Shown here piece by piece: positions 28,110-35,044 of a stretch of 64,000 bases of DNA (position 1 is the stretch's first letter; every line of letters starts with the position of its first letter). The translations under genes were made by a program, and so were the position numbers. The DNA is from Palsa-461 sp963768185 (GTDB lineage: Bacteria > Actinomycetota > Acidimicrobiia > Acidimicrobiales > RAAP-2). The notes below the pieces were generated by a model. The model saw only the letters and a list, made by a program, of their open reading frames with translations, searched no databases and was not told the DNA's origin. Where the stretch lies: NCBI GenBank assembly GCA_963768185.1, contig CAVYGS010000004.1, positions 930,001-994,000 of the forward strand, given 5' to 3'.

Positions 28110-28420
28110 AGGTGCTCCACCTCGGTGGGGATCTCGTAGAAGGTCGGGTGCCGGTAGACCTTGTCGCCGGCGGGGTCGAAGAATGGTTCCTTTTCGTCGG
28201 GACTGGACGCGGTGATGTCGGACGAGCGCACCACCCAGAGGCTCACGCCCTCCTGCCTGCGGGTGTACAGGTCCCGGGCGTTCTGAAGGGCCAACTTGGC
28301 GTCGGGCGCATGGAGGCTCCCGGCGTGGGTGTGGGAGAGGCCACGGCGCGGCCGCACGAATACCTCCCAGAGCGGCCAGCTAGCGCGGGAGGTCGCGCCT
28401 TCGACGGCGTCAGGCGACAT
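28106..28420 (-). CDS. paaB: Phenylacetyl-CoA 1,2-epoxidase subunit PaaB
   Basis: Small bridging subunit of the PaaABCE complex, 104 residues. The family core WPLWEVFVRPRRGLSHTHAGSLHAPD (split here: WPLWEVFVRPR, then HTHAGSLHAPD) and LALQNARDLYTRR are present. An upstream ATG at 28453 is possible, but the ATG at 28420 has AAGGTG as ribosome binding site and overlaps the paaA stop by 11 bases, in line with the other coupled genes of this operon. Confidence 0.92.
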   Translation of the reverse strand: MSPDAVEGATSRASWPLWEVFVRPRRGLSHTHAGSLHAPDAKLALQNARDLYTRRQEGVSLWVVRSSDITASSPDEKEPFFDPAGDKVYRHPTFYEIPTEVEHL

Positions 28421-29384
28421 CGACGACACCTTGTGCCTGCCGTCGCGCGGCAACCTTGGCGGAGTGGGCCGCGGCGGCCTCGCGAACCCAGGCGCCGTCC
28501 TCGTGCGACTGCACCCGTCTCATCAGCCTCTGCCGGTTGCAAGGACCGTCCCCAGCGAGCACCTGCTTGAACTCGTCCCAGTCGATCGGGCCGAAGTCAT
28601 AGTGTCCCTTCGCCTCGTTCCAGCGGAGGTCTGGATCCGGCAGGCTCAAGCCGAGCACGTCCGACTGTGGCACCGAGATGTCGATGAACCGCTGGCGCAG
28701 CTCGTCGTTAGAGAAACGCTTGATTCCCCAAGCCATCGATTGCTCCGAATGGGGCGATTCGAAGTCCGGCGGGCCGAACATCATCACCGACGGCCACCAC
28801 CAGCGGTTGACCGCGTCCTGGGCCATGGCTTGTTGTTCCTCAGTGCCCCGCGAGAGCGTTAGCAACAATTCGAAACCCTGCCGCTGATGGAAGCTCTCTT
28901 CCTTACAGATCCGGACCATCGCCCGGGCATAAGGCCCGTAGGAGCAACGCGTGAGGGGTATCTGGTTCGTGATGGCGGCGCCATCGACGAGCCACCCGAT
29001 GGCGCCCACGTCCGCCCAAGTGAGCGTCGGGTAATTGAAGATCGAGGAGTAACGCTGGTCGCCCGCGTGCAAGAGATCGAGGAGATCATCACGATCCACG
29101 CCGAGGGTCTCGCAGGCCGAGTACAGGTAGAGCCCATGGCCGGCCTCGTCTTGGACCTTTGCAACAAGGATGGCCTTGCGCTTGAGCGACGGTGCCCGCG
29201 TGATCCAGTTGCCCTCGGGCTGCATGCCGATGATCTCGGAGTGGGCGTGCTGAGCGATTTGGCGGACGAGCGTCTTGCGATACGCCTCCGGCATCCAGTC
29301 GCGGGGCTCGATCCGTTTGTCAGCAGCGATGAGGGCGTCGAAACAGGCTCGCTCTTCGCCGTTCAGCTCGGCAACGGCTGACAA
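28410..29384 (-). CDS. paaA: Phenylacetyl-CoA 1,2-epoxidase catalytic subunit PaaA
   Basis: Di-iron subunit that epoxidises phenylacetyl-CoA, 324 residues. Iron ligands sit in two carboxylate-rich helices: KVQDEAGHGLYLYSACETLG (about residues 95-114) and KEESFHQRQGFELLL (about 170-184). ARAMVRICKEE and AWGIKRFSNDELRQRF are further family marks. The start is TTG at 29384 with AGGAGG ten bases upstream; an unusual start for the first gene, but no better codon fits. Its promoter overlaps the PaaR operator at 29401-29430. First gene of paaABCDE. Confidence 0.95.
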   Translation of the reverse strand: MSAVAELNGEERACFDALIAADKRIEPRDWMPEAYRKTLVRQIAQHAHSEIIGMQPEGNWITRAPSLKRKAILVAKVQDEAGHGLYLYSACETLGVDRDDLLDLLHAGDQRYSSIFNYPTLTWADVGAIGWLVDGAAITNQIPLTRCSYGPYARAMVRICKEESFHQRQGFELLLTLSRGTEEQQAMAQDAVNRWWWPSVMMFGPPDFESPHSEQSMAWGIKRFSNDELRQRFIDISVPQSDVLGLSLPDPDLRWNEAKGHYDFGPIDWDEFKQVLAGDGPCNRQRLMRRVQSHEDGAWVREAAAAHSAKVAARRQAQGVVDVA

Positions 29385-29400
29385 TCTCCCTCTACCTCCT

Positions 29401-29432
29401 CAATACCGACCGACCATTCGGTCGGTATTGTA
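29401..29432 (-). promoter_or_regulatory. PaaR-type operator overlapping the paaA promoter
   Basis: A perfect inverted repeat: 13-base arms CAATACCGACCGA (29401-29413) and TCGGTCGGTATTG (29418-29430) around CCAT. The minus-strand -10 box TACAAT (29432-29427) overlaps its right end, so a bound repressor would block RNA polymerase. The 18-base core ACCGACC-N3-CGGTCGGT (29409-29426) recurs between paaG and paaZ. Confidence 0.75.
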
Positions 29433-29542
29433 CCAGAAGGCAATTGCTCGGTCCCGGCGGGGTTGCGACCAGATGGAGAAACTCTTTCCCGCCTTTCGAC
29501 CCAACTCTCCACGCTCGGCAAAGTCGCGCACGAGCTGGGCCA

Positions 29543-29559
29543 GGGCGCTCTAAGCGCCC
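29543..29559 (-). terminator. Hairpin downstream of paaK
   Basis: GGGCGCT (29543-29549) and AGCGCCC (29553-29559) form a perfect seven-pair stem with a three-base loop, about 60 bases after the paaK stop and before the paaA promoter. No U-run follows. It probably separates the paaGRK transcript from paaABCDE. Confidence 0.5.
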
Positions 29560-29620
29560 CGCCGTAGCGGTCGACCGGCGTGCGGACAGCCGAGACGAGA
29601 TGGCGCCATCTCTGTGATGG

Positions 29621-30973
29621 TCACCCCTCCTCCATCAAGGTGACAATCTCGGGCGGTCGGCCATCTCCTTCGGAGGCCAGGCGCACGAGCCGGACGGCCT
29701 TTCCGAGCTCGGACCTCGGGAGGGCGCCCGGAGGCCCGACCACCACGCGGGCGTGAAGCCCGAGACGTTCTGTGAGTCTGCCCGACAGCTCTCTTGCGCG
29801 CTCTTGCCGGTGACTGCGGTCGTCATGTTGCTGTCCTGGACTCGCGAGTTCCAAGGCGACCGTCATTTCGGGCATCGGACCGGTCGTGTCGAGGACGATG
29901 AGGTAGGTAGGGCTGAGGTCCCTTGAGTCGAGCACTACCTGCTCTATCTCGGAAGGGAAGACGTTGACGCCACGGACGACAACCATGTCGTCGCTGCGTC
30001 CGACGAGACGTCCCATTCGAACGGTCGTGCGACCGCACAGGCAGGGCGAGCGGTTGAGATGGGTGAGATCGCCGGTGCGGTAGCGGACCAGGGGAAGCGC
30101 TTCTTTGGTGAGGGTCGTGAGGACGAGTTCGCCCGTCTCGCCTTCTGGGACCGGTTCGCCCGTCTCAGGCTCGACGATCTCGGGGAAGAAGTGGTCTTCG
30201 TTGACGTGGAGACCGCCCAGCCCACCAGCGCGCAGCTCCTCTCTCGATTCCAAGCATTCGCAAGCGACGCCAGGACCGATGATCTCGCAAAGGCCGTAAA
30301 TGTCGAGGGCCGTGATCCCGTGCAGCGCTTCGATGCGGTCTCGGAGGTGCTCGCTCCAAGGTTCGGCCCCGAAGATCCCGACGCGCAAGGGGTTCTCGTT
30401 GGGGGTGATGCCGTCGGCCACCATCGTTTCGCCGATGAGGGCCGCGTAGCTTGGGGTACAGCAAAGGACCTCGGGGCGTAGGTCACGGATGAGCGAGACC
30501 TGCCGGGCGGTCTGCCCGCCTGAGATCGGTACAACAGCGCAGCCGAGGCGCTCGCCGCCGCCGTGCAGGCCCAGCCCCCCTGTGAAGAGACCATAACCGT
30601 AAGCGTTGTGCACGACGGTGCCCGGGCCCGCGCCGGCGCCGGCGAGCGAGCGGGCGTTTACGGCCCGGAAGACCTCGAGATCGTTGGTGCTGTAGGCGGC
30701 GATCGTGGGCAGGCCTTTGGTACCCGATGTGGCATGCACGCGACGCAGCTCGCTTCGGTCGATGGCCAGCATCCCGAAGGGATAGGAGTCCCAGAGATCC
30801 TTCTTAATCGTGAACGGCAACGTCGGGAGATCGCTGAGCTCCATGGAGGGGTGGAGACGGGTCCCGTAGAACGAGTGGCCGGAGAGACGGGCAACGAGGG
30901 AGGCCCAGCGCTGCTCTTGAAGTGCTCGGAGATCACCGGGCGAAAGGGACTCGTCGGACTCGAAGACCGTCAT
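29621..30973 (-). CDS. paaK: Phenylacetate-CoA ligase
   Basis: Adenylates phenylacetate and joins it to CoA, the entry step of the pathway. The 450 residues show FTIKKDLWDSYPFGMLA (about 53-69), the ATP loop HATSGTKGLPT (about 79-89), AYGYGLFTGGLGLHGG, FGAEPWSE, YGLCEIIGPGVA and YRTGDLT. The ATP loop has Lys where most relatives have Thr (SGTTGxPT). ATG at 30973 overlaps the paaR stop by four bases. It is the last gene of the paaG-paaR-paaK unit on the minus strand. Confidence 0.94.
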   Translation of the reverse strand: MTVFESDESLSPGDLRALQEQRWASLVARLSGHSFYGTRLHPSMELSDLPTLPFTIKKDLWDSYPFGMLAIDRSELRRVHATSGTKGLPTIAAYSTNDLEVFRAVNARSLAGAGAGPGTVVHNAYGYGLFTGGLGLHGGGERLGCAVVPISGGQTARQVSLIRDLRPEVLCCTPSYAALIGETMVADGITPNENPLRVGIFGAEPWSEHLRDRIEALHGITALDIYGLCEIIGPGVACECLESREELRAGGLGGLHVNEDHFFPEIVEPETGEPVPEGETGELVLTTLTKEALPLVRYRTGDLTHLNRSPCLCGRTTVRMGRLVGRSDDMVVVRGVNVFPSEIEQVVLDSRDLSPTYLIVLDTTGPMPEMTVALELASPGQQHDDRSHRQERARELSGRLTERLGLHARVVVGPPGALPRSELGKAVRLVRLASEGDGRPPEIVTLMEEG

Positions 30974-31578
30974 GGTCCCTCGATTGACTGGGCCCCGAGA
31001 CCGGCGAGTGCTAGCTCGACGACCGCGTGTTCCAACTCATCGACGTCCGCCCGCCCGGGTCGATACCACTCGGTGATCGAGTTGATCATCCCGAATACGA
31101 GCCTTTCAGCGAGTGCTGGCCGAAGGTCGGAGTGGAGCTCGCCGGCGGCGGCAGCCTCCTCCACGATGGCGCGGACCCGGGCGTCGAACTTGCGCCGCTG
31201 TTCGAGCGCCCAGCGTTCCGTCGGGGTGTTTCCCCTCACCCGCAGGAGCAAAATGACGTAAGGAAGTTCGGCGCAGAGGACCTGGACCTCGCGGCCGAGC
31301 ACGTAGCGGAGCCGATCAACGGCACGCTCGGCCTTGGCGCCGTCTTCGTCCAACACGGCGAACAAGGCGTCGAGCGCTCGCTCCACCGCGAGGCGCAGCA
31401 ATTGTTCTTTGCTCTCGATGTGGTGGTAGATCGACGACTTCGACAGCCCAGTGGCTGTCGCCAGATCGCCCATGCTCGTTCCGTCGTAGCCCCGCTCGAT
31501 GAAGACCTCGACAGCGACCGCCAACAGGCGGGCGACGTCGTACTGCTGGCGTGGCGTTTGGGCGGGCGCGGTCGGCAT
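30970..31578 (-). CDS. paaR: TetR-family regulator, probably PaaR
   Basis: Repressor of 202 residues with an N-terminal TetR helix-turn-helix: AVEVFIERGYDGTSMGDLATATGLSKSSIYHHIESKEQLL region at about residues 22-61 (key GLSKSSIYHHI recognition helix). The C-terminal part is a variable ligand domain. It lies between paaG and paaK and overlaps paaK by four bases. Two copies of an 18-base palindromic element, upstream of paaA and between paaG and paaZ, are its likely sites, so it would control all three transcription units including its own. The inducer is presumably phenylacetyl-CoA, by analogy with known PaaR proteins. Confidence 0.88.
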   Translation of the reverse strand: MPTAPAQTPRQQYDVARLLAVAVEVFIERGYDGTSMGDLATATGLSKSSIYHHIESKEQLLRLAVERALDALFAVLDEDGAKAERAVDRLRYVLGREVQVLCAELPYVILLLRVRGNTPTERWALEQRRKFDARVRAIVEEAAAAGELHSDLRPALAERLVFGMINSITEWYRPGRADVDELEHAVVELALAGLGAQSIEGP

Positions 31579-31599
31579 GATCCGGATCCTCGCTCGCCT

Positions 31600-32385
31600 C
31601 TAGCTGCCCGAGAAGGCCGGCTGCTTCTTCTCCAAGAAGGCCTGGACGGCGGCTCGGTGGTCTTCAGAGGTGGCGAGGTGCTTCTGTAGCCGGGCTTCGA
31701 GCGAGAGCACGTCACCGATGGACGCCGAGGTGGCGTACCAGAGGGCCTCCTTCAAGGCGGCGAAAGCGAGCGTCGGCCCCTGTGCCAGCCGCTCGGCGAC
31801 GCCGGCAACGTGAGAGGCGAGCTCGGCACCAACCACCACCTCGTGCACGAGCCCGATCCGCTCGGCTTCTTCGGCGTCGATCACCTTGCCGAGCATCAGA
31901 AGGCCGACCGCCCGCGACCAACCCACGGCTCTCGGCAAGGTGGCCGACAGGCCGGAGTCCGCGGTGAGGCCGATCCCAGTGAAGGCAGGGGCGAACTTCA
32001 CGCCGGAAGCGGCGATCCGGAGGTCGCAGGCCAAGGCGAAGCCAATCCCCGCCCCCGCACAGGTCCCATTGATCGAGGCGATGACCGGCTTTGGCATGGT
32101 TGCCAGGCTCTGCACTATCGGGGCGTAGTGGCACTCGACCGTATCGAAGGCGTGCTCGGGATCCGCCGCCAACGCCTCGGCGTGTTCGGCGAGATCCTGA
32201 CCGGCGCAGAACGCCCGGCCGCTCCCGCTGAGCACGACGGCGCGAACCGAGCGGTCGTCGGCCACCTCGCGCAGAGCCCCCAGCAGGCCCTCTTTCGCCG
32301 CCGTTGTCAGCGAGTTCATCTGTTCGGGGCGGGTGATCGTGACCGTCGCGACCGCGCCGTCACGCTGCAGAGCGATTTCGTCCAT
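31600..32385 (-). CDS. paaG: Enoyl-CoA hydratase/isomerase, PaaG-type
   Basis: Crotonase-fold enzyme of 261 residues, probably the 1,2-epoxyphenylacetyl-CoA isomerase that makes the oxepin-CoA used by PaaZ. AFCAGQDLAEH (about residues 60-70) and INGTCAGAGIGFALACDLRIAA (split: INGTCAGAGIG, ALACDLRIAA) form the oxyanion hole, and GLTADSGLSATLPR matches the PaaG loop with its conserved Asp. The frame is open to 32442, but ATG 32385 begins the family sequence. There is no ribosome binding site and a -10-like box ends seven bases before it, pointing to a leaderless transcript. First gene of paaG-paaR-paaK. Confidence 0.87.
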   Translation of the reverse strand: MDEIALQRDGAVATVTITRPEQMNSLTTAAKEGLLGALREVADDRSVRAVVLSGSGRAFCAGQDLAEHAEALAADPEHAFDTVECHYAPIVQSLATMPKPVIASINGTCAGAGIGFALACDLRIAASGVKFAPAFTGIGLTADSGLSATLPRAVGWSRAVGLLMLGKVIDAEEAERIGLVHEVVVGAELASHVAGVAERLAQGPTLAFAALKEALWYATSASIGDVLSLEARLQKHLATSEDHRAAVQAFLEKKQPAFSGS

Positions 32386-32440
32386 GGTCACAGTCTTGCA
32401 GACCGAACGACCGGTTGGTCCTGGGTGTAAGACTGAGCGC
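32386..32440. promoter_or_regulatory. Divergent paaG/paaZ promoters around a second PaaR-type operator
   Basis: The 55-base gap holds GACCGAACG-N2-CGGTTGGTC (32401-32420), whose core ACCGAAC-N3-CGGTTGGT (32402-32419) matches the site at paaA. To the right TGTAAGACTGAG precedes the paaZ ATG, and to the left on the minus strand TGCAAGACTGTG precedes the paaG ATG; each -10-like hexamer (32428-32433; 32398-32393) ends seven bases before its start codon. Both transcripts would therefore be leaderless and both blocked by one bound repressor. Confidence 0.65.
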
Positions 32441-34477
32441 ATGCCGCAGACGCTCGAGAGCTACGCAGAGGGCCGCTGGCAGGCGCCCTCCGACGAAGGC
32501 GTGACCCTGCTGGATGCAAGTACCGGTGAGGAGGTGGCTCGGGTCTCCTCGGCGGGCATCGACACGAGAGCGATGGCCGCCTACGCCCGGCGTGTCGGCG
32601 GGCCGGAGCTTCGAGCGATGAGCTTTCCCGAGAGAGCGAACGCCTTGAAGGCGCTGGCTCAATACCTGAACGAACGTCGGGGCGCGTACCACGAGCTCTC
32701 GTTTCGGACTGGTGCGACCTTGCGGGACTCTCGCTTCGACATCGACGGCGGGATCGGCGTGCTGTTGTCCTACTCGAGCATGGCCAGACGGGAGATGCCC
32801 AATGCCACCATGCTGGTCGACGGCGGGGCCGAGGCTCTCGCCAAGACCGGGACGTTCGTTGGCCAACACATTTGGACGGCCCGGCCCGGCGTGGCCGTAC
32901 AGGTGAACGCTTTCAACTTCCCGGTGTGGGGGATGCTCGAGAAACTGGCCCCGGCCTTCATTGCCGGCATGCCCACCATTGTCAAGCCGGCGACCCAGAC
33001 GGCCTACCTGACCGAGCTCGTCGTGCGGGACATCGTCGCCTCCGCGACGTTGCCCGAGGGGTCGCTGCAGCTGCTGTGCGGCTCGGTCGGCAATCTGATC
33101 GACGCCCTGGAGGAATCCGACGTCGTCACCTTCACGGGCTCGGCCTCGACGGCTCGCCGGTTGCGTGTCCACCCGGTCCTCGTCGAGCACGTTGTTCGTT
33201 TCAATGCCGAGGCGGACTCGCTCAACTGCTCGATCCTCGGACCGGACGTGGCGGCGGGGAGCGAGGAGTTCAGCCTTTACGTCGACCAGCTCGTCACCGA
33301 GATGACCGTGAAGGCCGGCCAGAAGTGCACGGCCATCCGAAGGGCCTTTGTGCCGATCCCCCTGGTGGATGAGGTGGTGGCAGCGACTCGGGAGGCACTG
33401 GCCGGCGTGCGGGTCGGACTCGCCTCAGCGGAGGACACCACCATGGGACCGCTCGCAAGCCTCGCTCAGCGTGACGAGGTGTTGGCCTCATTGAAGGCCT
33501 TGAGCGAGGCGGCCGCTGTGGTGTTCGGGGATCCGAGCTCCTTTGAGGTGCACGGTGCCGATGCGGCACGCGGCGCGTTCATGCCGCCTGTGCTGCTGCG
33601 ATGCGACGACCCGGCCGAGGAGGCGCCGCACGATGTGGAGGCGTTCGGGCCGGTTTCGACGGTGATGGGCTATCGCTCGATCGAGGAGGTCGTTGCGCTG
33701 GCCGCCCGCGGCCGAGGCAGTCTGGTCGGCTCGCTCGTGAGTGGCGACGCCGACGTCGCCACTCAGGTGGTGCTCGGGTTGGCGCCATACCACGGACGGA
33801 TCCTCGTACTTGACCCCACTGACGCCCGGGAATCGACCGGTCACGGCTCGCCCCTGCCGAATCTGGTTCACGGCGGACCAGGTCGAGCAGGCGGCGGTGA
33901 GGAGCTGGGGGGGCTGCGCGGCGTGCTTCACCACATGCAGCGGACGGCCGTGCAGGCGAGCCCGGACGTGTTGACGGCTGTGACCGGGCAGTACGTCACG
34001 GGATCCGCCAAGCGCCCGACGGAGGTGCATCCGTTCCGCAAATACCTCGAGGACCTGTCCATCGGCGACAGCATCACCACCGGGTCTCGCCGGGTGGAGC
34101 TGGAAGACATCGAGCGCTTCGCCGAGTTAACGGGTGACACCTTCTACGCCCACACCGACGAGGCGGCGGCAAAGGAGAACCCGTTGTTTGGCGGGATCGT
34201 GGCCCACGGGTATTTGGTCCTGTCTTACGCTGCCGGCTTGTTCGTCGACCCGGCGCCCGGTCCCGTGTTGGCCAACTACGGGCTGGAGGGGTTGAGGTTC
34301 CTGACGCCTACGTTCCCCGGTGATGAGATCACCGTCACACTGATCGTGAAGAAGATCACCCCTCGGGACGGGGCTCAGTACGGCGAGGTCTGCTGGAGTG
34401 CGGTGGTGACGAACCAGGACGGCAAGGTGGCAGCCACTTACGACATCCTGACCATGGTGGCCAAGCGGCCGGCCTAG
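32441..34477 (+). CDS. paaZ: Bifunctional oxepin-CoA hydrolase / 3-oxo-5,6-dehydrosuberyl-CoA semialdehyde dehydrogenase
   Basis: Opens the oxepin ring and oxidises the resulting aldehyde. The 678 residues divide into an aldehyde dehydrogenase (1 to about 520) with VNAFNFPVWGMLEKL, FTGSASTARRL and the catalytic Cys in AGQKCTAIRR (about 299-308), and a C-terminal MaoC hydratase (about 535-675) with GDTFYAHTDEAAAKENPLFGG and the hydratase Asp-His pair. Full length and intact. Divergent from paaG over 55 bases. The frame is open further upstream, but ATG 32441 is the family start and fits the -10-like box. Confidence 0.95.
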   Translation: MPQTLESYAEGRWQAPSDEGVTLLDASTGEEVARVSSAGIDTRAMAAYARRVGGPELRAMSFPERANALKALAQYLNERRGAYHELSFRTGATLRDSRFDIDGGIGVLLSYSSMARREMPNATMLVDGGAEALAKTGTFVGQHIWTARPGVAVQVNAFNFPVWGMLEKLAPAFIAGMPTIVKPATQTAYLTELVVRDIVASATLPEGSLQLLCGSVGNLIDALEESDVVTFTGSASTARRLRVHPVLVEHVVRFNAEADSLNCSILGPDVAAGSEEFSLYVDQLVTEMTVKAGQKCTAIRRAFVPIPLVDEVVAATREALAGVRVGLASAEDTTMGPLASLAQRDEVLASLKALSEAAAVVFGDPSSFEVHGADAARGAFMPPVLLRCDDPAEEAPHDVEAFGPVSTVMGYRSIEEVVALAARGRGSLVGSLVSGDADVATQVVLGLAPYHGRILVLDPTDARESTGHGSPLPNLVHGGPGRAGGGEELGGLRGVLHHMQRTAVQASPDVLTAVTGQYVTGSAKRPTEVHPFRKYLEDLSIGDSITTGSRRVELEDIERFAELTGDTFYAHTDEAAAKENPLFGGIVAHGYLVLSYAAGLFVDPAPGPVLANYGLEGLRFLTPTFPGDEITVTLIVKKITPRDGAQYGEVCWSAVVTNQDGKVAATYDILTMVAKRPA

Positions 34478-34513
34478 TCGCGAGCGACTATCGGCCCGTT
34501 GGGCTCTTCGGAG

Positions 34514-34942
34514 TCAGTTCCGCTTGGCGACGTGCTGGGTCCAGCTCATGCCGTCCCAGTACCGGATCATGTCCGGCATGCCGCTCGGGTCCGGCATCCA
34601 GCCCGCGGGCGTACCCGGCGGTGGCGAGGCCGGCGCGCTGGGCGGCGGGGGTGGAGGCGGAGGAGGAGCGGGGGCCGCCATGCTGCCGCCGAAGCCGGCG
34701 AACGGGTCGGACTGACCCCCAAAGGACTGGCCGCCGCCGAAGCCGCCCGAGGGCAGCGTGTTGACGTCGCTGTAGTACGACGCCGCGGAGTTGGCGGCCG
34801 AGTTGGCGCCGGCCTTTGCCGGCCTGCTGTTGCGGCGGTAGAGAACGAGGACGGTCCCCAGCAGGATCACCACCACTGCCAGGATCACCACCTCGATCAT
34901 CTTGGTGCTGCTCGACAGCCCTGCGACCAGGAGTGTTCCCAC
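34514..34942 (-). CDS. Membrane-anchored DUF2510 protein
   Basis: A 142-residue protein with one N-terminal membrane helix (about residues 15-37, VVILAVVVILLGTVLVLY), a Gly/Ser/Pro-rich stretch with a run of nine prolines, and a C-terminal DUF2510 domain (AGWMPDPSGMPDMIRYWDG, WTQHV). DUF2510 is common in actinobacterial membrane proteins and has no settled function. GTG at 34942 is the longest start; ATG at 34900, just before the helix, is an alternative. Downstream of metH on the same strand with a hairpin-bearing gap between them. Confidence 0.8.
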   Translation of the reverse strand: MGTLLVAGLSSSTKMIEVVILAVVVILLGTVLVLYRRNSRPAKAGANSAANSAASYYSDVNTLPSGGFGGGQSFGGQSDPFAGFGGSMAAPAPPPPPPPPPSAPASPPPGTPAGWMPDPSGMPDMIRYWDGMSWTQHVAKRN

Positions 34943-34984
34943 GGGACAAAACGGTATCGCCCCGACTCTCGCAATTCGGGGATA

Positions 34985-35037
34985 GCCGCACCGATGCGGC
35001 CCGGGACCGACCGGGCGGGATGCCGGGTGCGACCCGG
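34985..35037 (-). terminator. Two adjacent hairpins between metH and the DUF2510 gene
   Basis: CCGGGT-GCG-ACCCGG (35023-35037) begins eight bases beyond the metH stop; GCCGCA-CCGA-TGCGGC (34985-35000) follows. Both stems are perfect six-pair stems without a U-run. They probably end the metH transcript. Confidence 0.5.
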
Positions 35038-35044
35038 GCCGAGG

